From: an uncultured Sphingomonas sp.
GTDB taxonomy: Bacteria > Pseudomonadota > Alphaproteobacteria > Sphingomonadales > Sphingomonadaceae
Length of the DNA stretch: 64,000 nt
Assembly (NCBI RefSeq): GCF_946478955.1
Contig: NZ_CAMLDL010000001.1
Span: forward strand, 1-64,000
Direction of reading: 5' to 3'
Below the pieces are notes generated by a model. The model searched no databases. It was not told where the DNA came from and saw only the letters and a program-made list of their open reading frames with translations. Below are positions 27,307 to 36,333 of this stretch, in pieces; the first letter of the stretch is position 1, and each line of letters starts with the position of its first letter. Both the position numbers and the translations under genes were made by a program.

Positions 27307-27800
27307 TGGTGGACAATGGAGGGCGGCCGCCGCGGTTCATCACGCCGGCGGGGTTCGCGGTAATCCGCAGGGAATATGACGAGCTGTTCGGAGTCGAGCG
27401 GCCAAAGCTGGTTGATACCATCGCCTGGGCGGCGGGTAATGGCGACCGGTCCGAAAATGGCGATTATATCTATGGCCGCAAGCGGTTGCGGGAGATTGAT
27501 CGCCGCCTCTCCTACCTCGCTAAAGTGATGAAACAGGCGAAGATCGTTGACCCTGGCCGCCAGGAACAACGCGATGTCATCCGATTTGGAGCCACGGTGG
27601 AACTGGCCGACGAAGATGATGAACGGCGTACCCTAACTTTGGTGGGCGAGGACGAGGCCGATGCCACGAACGGGCGCATCAGTTGGGCCGCCCCCATCGC
27701 GCGGGCACTCGTAGGCGCCCGCGTCGGCGACGAGCGCACCGTTCGCTTGCCCGCTGGCGAAAAAAGCTACGAAATTATGGCGATCAGTTATCCAGCCTGA
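27306..27800 (+). CDS. greB: Transcription elongation factor, GreA/GreB family
   Basis: A 164-residue Gre factor that helps backtracked RNA polymerase cleave its transcript. The N-terminal coiled coil spans about 10-80 and carries the tip acidic residues (NGDRSENGDYIYGRKRLREID). The C-terminal FKBP-like domain includes ISWAAPIARALVGARVGD. Length and the RFITPAGF start favour GreB over GreA. The ATG overlaps the slt stop as TGATG, so the two are translated together. The ppk2-like gene converges with three bases between stops. Confidence 0.9.
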   Translation: MVDNGGRPPRFITPAGFAVIRREYDELFGVERPKLVDTIAWAAGNGDRSENGDYIYGRKRLREIDRRLSYLAKVMKQAKIVDPGRQEQRDVIRFGATVELADEDDERRTLTLVGEDEADATNGRISWAAPIARALVGARVGDERTVRLPAGEKSYEIMAISYPA

Positions 27801-27803
27801 AAT

Positions 27804-28574
27804 TCAGCTCGCGCGGCTATGACGAAAAGGGACAACCGTTTCCCCCTCTGACGGCGGCTCCTTTGGCATCGTCTTCTCCATGGCAGCCGCCAGCAATTCC
27901 TTGCTGCGGATGGTGGCGGACAATTCGTCATTACCGTCAATAACCGACCATGGTGCCCAGCGAGTGTCCGTCTGGGCAAAGACGTCGTTTATGATGTCGA
28001 TCAGCGCGTCGCGCTCGCCCAGTGCCTTTACCGCAGAGCGGGACAGCAAATGGCTGCGCCATGGGTCATCCTGCCGTTCCCGAAGCACCGCTGCCTGCCG
28101 TTCGGCGCCGATGTGAAAAAAGAGTTTCACGATCAGCGTTCCATGGTCGCGCTGCTGCGCCTCAAACTCGTTGATCTCATCGCAGGCGCGCGCAAATTGC
28201 TTGTCATCCAGGCGTCCGGACAGACGCTGCTCGGCAACGCGGCGATACCAGCTTGGATAAAAAATGGTGGTTCCTGAAGCGGGCGGAAGATTGGACCAAT
28301 AAGGTGCCATCCAATGCCGGTCGTCTTCATCGTCTAGCGACGAGGGAACAACCACGGTGCGGACGCGCGACGGGTCCCAACTGCCAACCATTTGACGAAG
28401 AGCCGCTTTGCGTCCGGCGCCAGACCATCCTTCCAGCAGGACGATCATCCGGCGTCGATAGACAATTTGCGCGAGCTGTGCCTGGCTCAGCCGATCACGA
28501 AGGTCGCGAAGCGTCCCTTCTGCATCGCCATCGAATGGCACGCCCCATTCAAATTTCGTTAAATCGATCGGCAC
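27804..28574 (-). CDS. PPK2-family protein with altered active-site residues
   Basis: The fold matches polyphosphate kinase 2, which transfers phosphate between polyphosphate and nucleotides. Visible features are the start PIDLTKFEWG, the Walker A region near 48-56, a SWY motif (108-110) and IVKLFFHIG (148-155). Key residues differ from the usual pattern. The D-A-A-G-K of Walker A reads S51-G-A-G-R55-K, and the F-D-R-S-W-Y motif reads F-Y106-P107-S-W-Y. Catalytic loss or a changed substrate is plausible. GTG 28574 is chosen because the family starts there; TTG 28598 or 28610 are possible. Confidence 0.75.
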   Translation of the reverse strand: MPIDLTKFEWGVPFDGDAEGTLRDLRDRLSQAQLAQIVYRRRMIVLLEGWSGAGRKAALRQMVGSWDPSRVRTVVVPSSLDDEDDRHWMAPYWSNLPPASGTTIFYPSWYRRVAEQRLSGRLDDKQFARACDEINEFEAQQRDHGTLIVKLFFHIGAERQAAVLRERQDDPWRSHLLSRSAVKALGERDALIDIINDVFAQTDTRWAPWSVIDGNDELSATIRSKELLAAAMEKTMPKEPPSEGETVVPFRHSRAS

Positions 28575-28673
28575 CTGCGAAGGCGTAACGCAAGGCAATC
28601 GCCCCCGCAATCATCCTCGTCGAGCAATTGCGGTCATTTCGTCCTGTTGTGGCACGAATGCCAACGGACGAAT

Positions 28674-30461
28674 TTATGCTTTCTTCGGCTCCGAATCTGC
28701 GACGACGCGAATGCTGAGCTCTTTCAGCTGCTTTGGCGTCACCGGCGCCGGTGCGTTCATTAGAAGGTCTTCCGCCTTCTGGTTCATCGGGAAGACGATG
28801 ACCTCGCGGATGTTTGGCTCGTCGGCCAGCAGCATGACGATGCGGTCGATGCCGGGTGCCGAACCGCCGTGCGGAGGGGCGCCGAATTTGAACGCGCCGA
28901 TCATGCCCGGGAAGTTCGTGTCGACGTCTTCCTTCGTATAACCGGCGATTTCGAACGCTTTGTACATGATGTCCGGGCGGTGGTTCCGGATCGCGCCCGA
29001 CGACAGCTCCACGCCGTTGCAGACAATGTCATACTGCCACGCCAGGATATCGAGCGGGTCCTTGTTCTCCAGCGCGTCCATCCCGCCTTGCGGCATCGAG
29101 AAGGGATTGTGGCTGAAGTCGACCTTCTTGGCGTCCTCGTCATATTCGAACATCGGGAAGTCGACGATCCAGCAGAAGCGGAACGCGTCCTTCTCGATCA
29201 GGTCGAGCTGTTCGGCGACACGGGTGCGCGCCAGACCGGCAAGCTTGGCGGCATCGCTTTCCTTGCCTGCCGCGAAGAAAATGCCGTCGTCCGGGCCAAT
29301 GCCCATTTGCTCGGCAATCTTGTCCATGCCTTCGGTGCCATGGTTCTTGGCAATCGGCCCGCCCCATTCGCCGCCCTTGCGGGTCGCATAGCCGAGACCG
29401 GCAAAGCCTTCACCGCGCGCCCATTCGTTCATATCGTCGAAGAATTTGCGGCTCTTGTCAGCGGTGGCCGGCGCGGCGACCGCGCGGACCTTCATGCCCT
29501 TGTCGACCAGCCCGGCGAACAGGCCGAAGCCCGAACCGACGAAGTGATCGCCGACGTCATGGACGATCAGCGGGTTGCGAAGGTCGGGTTTATCGCTGCC
29601 GTACTTCAGCATCGCTTCGCGGTACGGAATACGCGGATAGTCGCCCGGCGTGACGAACTTGTCGCCCGCAAACTCGCTGAACACGCCCGAGAGGACTGGC
29701 TCAATCGCGTTGAACACGTCGTCCTGAGTCACGAAGCTCATTTCAAAGTCGAGCTGGTAGAATTCGCCGGGGCTGCGGTCAGCACGGGCGTCTTCGTCGC
29801 GGAAGCAGGGCGCGATCTGGAAATAGCGGTCGAAGCCGGCGACCATCAGCAGCTGCTTGAACATCTGCGGTGCCTGCGGAAGCGCATAGAATTTGCCGGG
29901 GTGGACTCGGCTCGGCACGAGGTAGTCGCGTGCGCCTTCCGGCGACGATGCGGTCAGAATCGGCGTCTGGAATTCGGTGAAACCCTGATCGATCATCCGG
30001 CGGCGGATCGACGAGATGACCTTGGAGCGCAGCAGGATGTTGGCGTGGAGCCGATCACGACGCAGGTCGAGATAGCGATATTTGAGGCGGATATCCTCGG
30101 GATATTCCTGCTCACCCGCCACCGGCATCGGCAGCTCGTCGGCGCTCGACTGGACCTCGACGCTGTCGGCGATCACTTCGATGTCGCCGGTCGCCAGCTT
30201 CTTGTTCACCGCCCCGCCTTCGCGTTCGACCACCGACCCGGTGATCGTCACGACCGATTCGACGCGCAGCGAGTCGAGCAGCTTCAGTGCGTCGGAACCG
30301 GCGCGCGCCACGATCTGCGTCAGCCCATAATGATCGCGAAGATCGACGAACAGCACGCCGCCATGATCGCGCTTGCGATGGATCCAGCCCGACAGTTTGA
30401 CGGTGGATCCGACATCGCTGGAACGGAGGTCGGCGCAGGTGTGGGTGCGGTAGGCGTGCAT
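28674..30461 (-). CDS. aspS: Aspartyl-tRNA synthetase
   Basis: This class II synthetase charges tRNA-Asp (and, in lineages with GatCAB, may also charge tRNA-Asn). The 595-residue product has the OB-fold anticodon-binding domain (about 1-110), class II motif 2 region around [19 protein letters not shown], the [14 protein letters not shown] loop, the bacterial insertion domain (about 285-420) and motif 3 ([13 protein letters not shown]). The start codon lies at 30461. It is monocistronic in this window, separated from rnd by a palindromic repeat. Confidence 0.97.
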   Translation of the reverse strand: MHAYRTHTCADLRSSDVGSTVKLSGWIHRKRDHGGVLFVDLRDHYGLTQIVARAGSDALKLLDSLRVESVVTITGSVVEREGGAVNKKLATGDIEVIADSVEVQSSADELPMPVAGEQEYPEDIRLKYRYLDLRRDRLHANILLRSKVISSIRRRMIDQGFTEFQTPILTASSPEGARDYLVPSRVHPGKFYALPQAPQMFKQLLMVAGFDRYFQIAPCFRDEDARADRSPGEFYQLDFEMSFVTQDDVFNAIEPVLSGVFSEFAGDKFVTPGDYPRIPYREAMLKYGSDKPDLRNPLIVHDVGDHFVGSGFGLFAGLVDKGMKVRAVAAPATADKSRKFFDDMNEWARGEGFAGLGYATRKGGEWGGPIAKNHGTEGMDKIAEQMGIGPDDGIFFAAGKESDAAKLAGLARTRVAEQLDLIEKDAFRFCWIVDFPMFEYDEDAKKVDFSHNPFSMPQGGMDALENKDPLDILAWQYDIVCNGVELSSGAIRNHRPDIMYKAFEIAGYTKEDVDTNFPGMIGAFKFGAPPHGGSAPGIDRIVMLLADEPNIREVIVFPMNQKAEDLLMNAPAPVTPKQLKELSIRVVADSEPKKA

Positions 30462-30482
30462 TTTGTCGTCCGTTTTTCTTCT

Positions 30483-30555
30483 TCGTCATCCTCGCGAAAG
30501 CGGGGACCCAGCCCAGAACAGAAAATCTGGGTTCCCGCTTTCGCGGGAATGACGA
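30483..30555. repeat. REP-like palindromic intergenic repeat
   Basis: Two 29-base arms (30483-30511 and 30527-30555) form an inverted repeat with three differences. The core unit is CGCGAAAGCGGG, flanked by CGTCAT and ACCCAG. Its loop is 15 bases. This resembles dispersed palindromes common in sphingomonad and related genomes, but only one copy lies in this window. It sits between divergent aspS and rnd. Confidence 0.8.
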
Positions 30556-30636
30556 CTATAGATTAGTTGCCGCGCCGCTTCCCTTCCCAATCTCCTTTTG
30601 TCAAGGCGCGCGACCTCCGCTAAGGCCCGCGCACAC

Positions 30637-31806
30637 ATGAAAATTCACAAGCTGATCACAAAGACCGACGAGCTCAACACCCTCGTTGCCCGCCTTTCGA
30701 CCCACGACTTTGTTGCCGTGGACACTGAATTCATGCGGGAAAACACCTATTGGCCAGACCTTTGCCTGATCCAGATCGCATCTGTCGACGAAGCCGCAGC
30801 GATCGATCCGAAGGCAGAGGGAATCGACCTTACGTCGCTGCTGGACCTGCTGGTCAACAATGACGAGGTGCTCAAGGTCTTTCACGCGGGCGGCCAAGAC
30901 CTGGAAATCATCTATAATCTGACCGGTAAGATGCCCTACCCCCTATTCGATACGCAGGTGGCGGCAATGGCGCTCGGCTATGGCGAGCAGGTTGGCTATT
31001 CCTCGCTGGTGGAAAGCATCCTGGGCCATAGTCTCGATAAAGGAGCGCGTTTCACCGATTGGTCCCGTCGCCCCCTCGACAAGCGGCAGATTGACTATGC
31101 CATTGCCGATGTAACTTATCTGTCCGAAATCTTCCCCAAGCTGGTGAAGAAGCTGGTCAAGACTGGACGGGGTGCGTGGCTGGATGATGAGATGGAGCGG
31201 CTTGCCGACCCGTCGAGTTTCGCCTTTCCGCCTGAAGACGCGTGGCGCCGCCTGAAGCTGCCCAGCCGTAACCCTGTAGTATTGGGCCGCTTGAGGGCCC
31301 TCGCGGCGTGGCGAGAGCGGGAAGCCCGACAAAAGGATCTGCCGCGCGGGCGCATCATCAAGGATGATACGCTCAACGAACTGGCATCCCACCCGCCAAA
31401 GACACAGGACGACCTTGCCAAAGTGCGCGGCCTCAGCGCCGGGTGGCGCAACAACGATATCGGAAGCCGCCTGATGGCCGCAATTGACGGTGCTCAGCCA
31501 ATGGAGGCGGGCGAGCTACCGAGTCGTGAGCCGCGGCGGCCCGGCCTCACCAAGGATGCCGCCCTGGTCAGTGACCTGTTGAAATTATTGCTGAAAATTC
31601 GCGCCAAGGAAGCCGGTGTCGCCCCCAAGCTAATCGCCAGATCGGATGATCTGGAGGCGCTTGCGGCGGGCGTTCGCGAGGGCTTGCCAATCCTCAACGG
31701 CTGGCGATTTGATGAGTTCGGCAATGATGCGCTGGACCTGGTTGAAGGTCGGCTCGCCTTCGCGACCGAAAATGGCAAGCTGAAGATGAGCCGCATCGAC
31801 GCCTGA
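30637..31806 (+). CDS. rnd: Ribonuclease D
   Basis: A 389-residue 3'-5' exonuclease that trims the 3' ends of tRNA precursors. The DEDD exonuclease motifs are visible: FVAVDTEFMREN (D and E), GGQDLEIIYN and YAIADVTYLSEI. The HRDC helical domain follows (about 205-290). ATG 30637 fits the family's MKIH start; an extension to 30598 runs into the repeat region and lacks support. It is transcribed away from aspS. Confidence 0.93.
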   Translation: MKIHKLITKTDELNTLVARLSTHDFVAVDTEFMRENTYWPDLCLIQIASVDEAAAIDPKAEGIDLTSLLDLLVNNDEVLKVFHAGGQDLEIIYNLTGKMPYPLFDTQVAAMALGYGEQVGYSSLVESILGHSLDKGARFTDWSRRPLDKRQIDYAIADVTYLSEIFPKLVKKLVKTGRGAWLDDEMERLADPSSFAFPPEDAWRRLKLPSRNPVVLGRLRALAAWREREARQKDLPRGRIIKDDTLNELASHPPKTQDDLAKVRGLSAGWRNNDIGSRLMAAIDGAQPMEAGELPSREPRRPGLTKDAALVSDLLKLLLKIRAKEAGVAPKLIARSDDLEALAAGVREGLPILNGWRFDEFGNDALDLVEGRLAFATENGKLKMSRIDA

Positions 31807-31868
31807 CCGTTCAGGAACCCGAAACCGGGTTCGCCCATTATCTTGGCAAGAATCGACAGGAGACGATC

Positions 31869-32150
31869 ATGCGTTTTGTTCTTGCCGCCTGCCTCGCCCT
31901 CGCGCTCGCCGCTTGTGCCGCCACGCCCCGTGCCGGAAACATCGACGAGATGTGCCGCAATGACATGCTGACGCAGTTTATCGGCTCGCAGGCCAGTGAG
32001 CAGCTCGGGCGGGACATTTTGACTGCTAGTGGCGCCAAGGTCATTCGGTGGGTCCCAAAAGGGAGCGCCGTAACCATGGATTTCCGCGGGGACCGTGTCA
32101 CCGTAGCGCTCGATGAAAATAATAAGGTTGAGCGTGCCAGCTGCGGCTAG
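31869..32150 (+). CDS. I78-family peptidase inhibitor-like lipoprotein
   Basis: A 93-residue exported protein with a lipoprotein signal (LALALAACAAT). The mature part matches the small I78 (elastase-inhibitor-like) fold, with IGSQASEQLGRDIL, SGAKVIRWVPKGSAVTMDFRGDRVTVAL and a terminal cysteine (ASCG) that could pair with C34. Related proteins inhibit serine peptidases; whether this one does is unknown. Its stop codon overlaps that of ppx on the opposite strand. Confidence 0.78.
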   Translation: MRFVLAACLALALAACAATPRAGNIDEMCRNDMLTQFIGSQASEQLGRDILTASGAKVIRWVPKGSAVTMDFRGDRVTVALDENNKVERASCG

Positions 32151-33604
32151 GAAATCTTAAGCTCTGCTTCTCGAACAAGTGATCGCGCAAGCTGCACAAA
32201 GCGCCGCTCGACGGCATCCGAATATAGCTCCCGATATTTGGCGGGTATCGTGAGCACGACCTTTTTCGACGTCAGCGCAATGCTGGTTTTACGAAGCAGG
32301 GCTTCAGTACCGCCGCTAAGCCGCTGTGCGAGGCGAATAGCCCGGCCCCAGGCAATCAGCCGATCCTCCTCGCTCTCCCGAAGCAGCGCGCCCAGGGCCG
32401 GGTCAAATGCGTCACCACCGAATGCAACCGACAAGGCACGCCCCAATACCGCCCGGCCATGGCTGTCGATCCCCACCCAATTACCATGGATCGCAAGGTC
32501 CACGGCACGATCAGCGCGATAATCCGGATGCGCATTCCAGGCGATGTCCCCCAGAAGGCACGCCGCCAACCGCAGACGCTGCAAATCCTGCGATTCGTCA
32601 GGAAACAGCGGATCCATCCAAGCGTCGAGCGCCGCCCCGTGATCACCAAACCGGCCGAGCCGTTCACCAACCTCCACAGCGGCGGCGAGCAGCGGGTCTT
32701 CCGCCCGCACATCCGGCTTCAGATCGCGATAGAGCAACCCTTCGCGCAGACCGAAGGCCGAGACGATAATCCGCTTTGGATCCAGCACGTCTGCCATCGC
32801 CTCAAGAACATTTAGCGCCGCCGGCAGCGTCGGGACGCGCGACGCCGATATCCCGGTGAGCGCCTTCAATTCGTCGATCGGCAACGTCTCAATGACCGCC
32901 CGAAGATCGGCAATTCGCTCCTTCGGGATCCGGTGGTGATGAACGATAGGCAGCGGATGCCCTTGCACTTTCATGTCCAGCAATGCGAGCGCGCGGAACG
33001 ATCCGCCGACCAAATACAGGCCGTGTCCCCGCGCCGCGTCGCCAAGGCGCGTGCCCTTTACGCCCGCGCGAATGGCCTTAGTCAGCGTCGCAACGTCCTC
33101 TCCGGCAACCCGCAACACGCCGAGCGGCAAGGACACCCCCTCGCCCGCACCGCCGCGCGCAACGCCGATCAATTCAAGGCTGCCGCCGCCAAGGTCAGCG
33201 ACAATACCGTTGGCCCGTGGGATCGCCGAGATCACGCCGAGTCCCGACAGCTCTGCCTCTTCCACGCCCGGCAACAGGCGCGGTCTCAGACCGAGTGCCT
33301 TGATTTCCTTCAAAAACGCCGGTCCATTGCTTGCGTCCCGAACTGCTGCGGTCGCGACCGTATGCAAGGTCTTCAGCCCCATTTCCTTGGCCAATTGCCG
33401 AAAACGGGCGAGCGCCTGCAACGTCTTGGCCATCGCCTCGTCGTCGAGCCTTCCATCGGCCGCGAGGCCCCGGCCAAGCGCGGCCATGACCTTTTCGTTG
33501 AACAGGGTCGATGGGACACGCGCACTGCCGCCATAGGCGACAAACCGCACGGAATTCGACCCGATGTCGATAATCCCCGTCGGTGACATCCTGCTGACCG
33601 GCAC
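32147..33604 (-). CDS. ppx: Exopolyphosphatase / guanosine pentaphosphate phosphatase (Ppx/GppA)
   Basis: This 485-residue protein releases phosphate from the ends of polyphosphate, or converts pppGpp to ppGpp. The actin-like fold motifs are clear at the N-terminus (GIIDIGSNSVRFVAYGG), in the middle (VATAAVRDASNG) and at the phosphate site IVADLGGGSLELIGV. A helical C-terminal domain follows (about 310-485). The start is GTG 33604, six bases after GAGGG; ATG 33589 is possible. It lies three bases past ppk1, so polyphosphate synthesis and breakdown are co-expressed. Confidence 0.92.
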   Translation of the reverse strand: MPVSRMSPTGIIDIGSNSVRFVAYGGSARVPSTLFNEKVMAALGRGLAADGRLDDEAMAKTLQALARFRQLAKEMGLKTLHTVATAAVRDASNGPAFLKEIKALGLRPRLLPGVEEAELSGLGVISAIPRANGIVADLGGGSLELIGVARGGAGEGVSLPLGVLRVAGEDVATLTKAIRAGVKGTRLGDAARGHGLYLVGGSFRALALLDMKVQGHPLPIVHHHRIPKERIADLRAVIETLPIDELKALTGISASRVPTLPAALNVLEAMADVLDPKRIIVSAFGLREGLLYRDLKPDVRAEDPLLAAAVEVGERLGRFGDHGAALDAWMDPLFPDESQDLQRLRLAACLLGDIAWNAHPDYRADRAVDLAIHGNWVGIDSHGRAVLGRALSVAFGGDAFDPALGALLRESEEDRLIAWGRAIRLAQRLSGGTEALLRKTSIALTSKKVVLTIPAKYRELYSDAVERRFVQLARSLVREAELKIS

Positions 33605-33607
33605 CGT

Positions 33608-35710
33608 CTACCCTCGCTGCGTCAGGCGAAGCTTGGGCACCGCCTTTCCTTCTAATGCCTGTCCGCGCCCGGACAGAGACGGGTTTTCCATGAAGTAGCG
33701 ATGGCAGTTGAAATGCCGACGACCGGGCTTCACTCGTGTGAAACTGCCGTCTGCGCCCAGCGTCCAACTTTGCTCATTATCGATCAAATTGGCGATCATC
33801 ACCTGATCGAGAACTTGTGCGTGGACGGTCGGATTTTCGATCGGCAGCATATATTCAACGCGCCGGTCGAAATTCCGCGGCATCCAGTCCGCAGAACTGA
33901 TGAACACCTTTGCCTTGCGATGGGGAAGACGTGCGCCATTAGCGAACACAAAGATGCGGCTATGCTCCAGGAAACGGCCGATAATCGATTTCACGCGAAT
34001 GTTGCTCGACATGCCCGGTACGCCCGGACGCAAGCAGCAAACGCCGCGAACCACCAAATCAATCGAAACGCCCGCCTCGCTTGCTTCATAAAGTTTTTCG
34101 ATGACTTTCTGATCGACGAGGCTGTTCATCTTCGCCCAAATCGCGGCCGGCTCGCCCGCCTTGGCGTTGGCAATTTCGGCGTCGATCAAGGCGAGGATTT
34201 TGTCACGAAGATCACGCGGACTCAGAGTCAGGAGTTCGAGCCCCTTGGGCTGCACATAGCCGGTGACGAGATTGAACATTTTGGCGGCATCACGCGCCGC
34301 GCGGCGCGAGGATGTGAAATAGCTGAGGTCGGTGTAAATTTTGGCAGTGGTCGGATGATAATTGCCGGTTCCGAAATGACAGTATGTCCGCATTACACTA
34401 CCTTCGCGGCGTATCACCATCGACACTTTGGCATGGGTTTTTAGCTCTACGAAGCCATAAATGACCTGCACCCCTGCCCGTTCCAGCCGGTTCGCCCAGA
34501 GCAAATTCTGCTCTTCGTCAAAGCGCGCCTTCAACTCAACGACCGCGGTTACCGATTTGCCCGCTTCCGCCGCTGCAACAAGGGCGTCGATGATCGCCGA
34601 CTGCTTCCCCGCGCGGTACAATGTCTGCTTGATGGCGACCACATCGGGATCCTCCGCCGCCTGGCGAAGGAACGCGACCACCACCTCGAAACTTTCATAG
34701 GGGTGATGAACAATGAAGTCCTTGGCCCGGATCGCGGCAAAACAATCGCCATCATATTCAACAATGCGTTCCGGAAACCGCGGTGTGTAAGGCGTGAATT
34801 TAAGGTCAGGACGGTCTACATCAACCAGCTGCCCAAGGTCGGCAATACCGATAAAACCGGCACTTTCCGCGACCAAAGCCGAGTCCGCCTCAAGGCCATC
34901 CCGGACCAGCATTTCCAGTTCCGATGGAGTGTCGGCTGCAAATTCCAGACGGATGACGCGGCCGCGCCGCCGCCGCTTGATGGCGCTACGGAAATATCGG
35001 ACCAGGTCCTCTGCATCCTCTTCCACTTCGATATCGCTGTCGCGCAACAATCGGAATGCGCCGGACGCGACCTTGGTAAAGCCTGGAAATATCTGGTCGA
35101 AGTGCGCCCGAATGACGTTTTCAATGGCGATGAAACGCCACGTTTTGCCAGGCAGCCGGATGAAGCGTGGCAACGTCGACGGGATCATCAACAGCTCGAC
35201 CACCGGCTCGCTTTTCTTGCCCCGCCGAAGATCGAACAGCAGGCTGAACCCTCCATTGGGAATGAACGGGAATGGGTGCGCCGGATCAATCGCCTGGGGA
35301 GTCAGCACCGGCAGAATCTGTTCGCGGAAATGATCCCCCAACCAATCCGCTTCGGCTGATGTCAGGTCGTCGGCCGTTACCACCGAGACACCCGCATCGT
35401 TCAGGGCTTCGCGGAGCAAAATCCACTCGGCCTGCTGAGCGACGACGAGCGCGTCAGCTTCTTCTGCGATCGCATCCAATTGCTGCGTCGGCGTCATGCC
35501 GTCGACGCTCAGGCTCTCGATACCCTGAAGCTGGTGCGCCTTCAGACCGGCTACGCGAACCATGAAGAACTCATCAAGGTTGTTGCCGCTGATCGACAAG
35601 AAACGCAGCCGCTCCAGCAGAGGATGGGCCGGGTTCGTCGCTTCTTCCAGCACCCGGCGGTTGAAGGCCAGCCAGCTCAGTTCGCGATTGAAAAGCCGTC
35701 GATCGCTCAT
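33608..35710 (-). CDS. ppk1: Polyphosphate kinase 1
   Basis: A 700-residue enzyme that makes polyphosphate from ATP. It has the N-terminal helical domain (FNRELSWLAFNRRVLEEA), the head domain and the two phospholipase D-like catalytic halves. The autophosphorylated histidine lies in ELKTHAKVSMVIRRE and the second half includes NFDRRVEYMLPI. Its start overlaps hdaA by four bases (ATGA). It is the third gene of the DUF2066-hdaA-ppk1-ppx operon. Confidence 0.96.
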   Translation of the reverse strand: MSDRRLFNRELSWLAFNRRVLEEATNPAHPLLERLRFLSISGNNLDEFFMVRVAGLKAHQLQGIESLSVDGMTPTQQLDAIAEEADALVVAQQAEWILLREALNDAGVSVVTADDLTSAEADWLGDHFREQILPVLTPQAIDPAHPFPFIPNGGFSLLFDLRRGKKSEPVVELLMIPSTLPRFIRLPGKTWRFIAIENVIRAHFDQIFPGFTKVASGAFRLLRDSDIEVEEDAEDLVRYFRSAIKRRRRGRVIRLEFAADTPSELEMLVRDGLEADSALVAESAGFIGIADLGQLVDVDRPDLKFTPYTPRFPERIVEYDGDCFAAIRAKDFIVHHPYESFEVVVAFLRQAAEDPDVVAIKQTLYRAGKQSAIIDALVAAAEAGKSVTAVVELKARFDEEQNLLWANRLERAGVQVIYGFVELKTHAKVSMVIRREGSVMRTYCHFGTGNYHPTTAKIYTDLSYFTSSRRAARDAAKMFNLVTGYVQPKGLELLTLSPRDLRDKILALIDAEIANAKAGEPAAIWAKMNSLVDQKVIEKLYEASEAGVSIDLVVRGVCCLRPGVPGMSSNIRVKSIIGRFLEHSRIFVFANGARLPHRKAKVFISSADWMPRNFDRRVEYMLPIENPTVHAQVLDQVMIANLIDNEQSWTLGADGSFTRVKPGRRHFNCHRYFMENPSLSGRGQALEGKAVPKLRLTQRG

Positions 35711-36333
35711 GCCGCTCCCCGGTCGATCATTCCACCGTCAGCAAGCGCGCGTCGAACTGTTGGCAGAGTCAGCCGCGCCCGCTCGGCAATGGCAAAACGA
35801 TCAATCGACTCCACCACCCGTTCAGCCGCCCAATAGCTTCGCTCAATCCGGTCTGACACATATTTCAACACGTCGTCAGGAATATGAACGCCGCGATCGG
35901 CAAACAGCAACTGCAGCACTGCCCGAAACAGCTCATCGTCCGGCTGAGTAATGCGGGCGATTGGCGTCACGGCCATTCTGGTACGGAGGTCGGGAAGCGC
36001 AATTTCCCAGGCGGGCGGCACCTCGTCGACAATCATCACCAGCGGCCGACCGCTATCCTGCGCCGCGTTCCACGCGTGAAACAATGCTTCTTCATCATGG
36101 GCATCGGCGCGGTCAATGATCCGCCCATCAACGCGATTGGCAAAGGCGCGCGCCAAAAGCGAGCGACCGGATCGCCTTGGTCCGGTCAAAAGCGTCGCCT
36201 TGACCGGCCATAGCGTCCAACGCCGAAAATGGTCGAACGCCTCTTCATTCGCCTTTCCGACAACGAAGCGATTTTCATCCTGGACTTGCGGCCAGTCGAG
36301 CGGGAGCGCGATCTGGTCCGCGGGACGACTCAT
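35707..36333 (-). CDS. hdaA: DnaA-related regulator HdaA (regulatory inactivation of DnaA)
   Basis: Hda/HdaA binds the sliding clamp and stimulates ATP hydrolysis on DnaA, preventing over-initiation. The 208-residue product begins with a clamp-binding motif (QIALPL, 7-12), then a DnaA-type AAA+ core. The P-loop reads GPRRSGRS (51-58), so the normally invariant lysine is R57. The Walker B region is PLVMIVDEVP. The last part includes the lid helices (ERVVESIDRFAI). It overlaps both neighbours by four bases, implying strong coupling to ppk1. Confidence 0.87.
   Translation of the reverse strand: MSRPADQIALPLDWPQVQDENRFVVGKANEEAFDHFRRWTLWPVKATLLTGPRRSGRSLLARAFANRVDGRIIDRADAHDEEALFHAWNAAQDSGRPLVMIVDEVPPAWEIALPDLRTRMAVTPIARITQPDDELFRAVLQLLFADRGVHIPDDVLKYVSDRIERSYWAAERVVESIDRFAIAERARLTLPTVRRALADGGMIDRGAA

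Noticed and set aside
28638..28672. Imperfect hairpin after aspS (TTCGTCC with GGACGAA) as terminator
   Set aside because: The inner part pairs poorly and there is no T-run on the minus strand; evidence was too weak to list as a feature.
28869..30566. Long 565-residue open frame antisense to aspS
   Set aside because: It is the opposite strand of a strongly conserved synthetase gene, has no recognisable domain and its length is expected from high-GC codon bias.
31815..31832. GAACCCG/CGGGTTC hairpin after rnd
   Set aside because: A perfect 7-bp stem but followed by no T-run and very close to the next gene; not convincing as a terminator.
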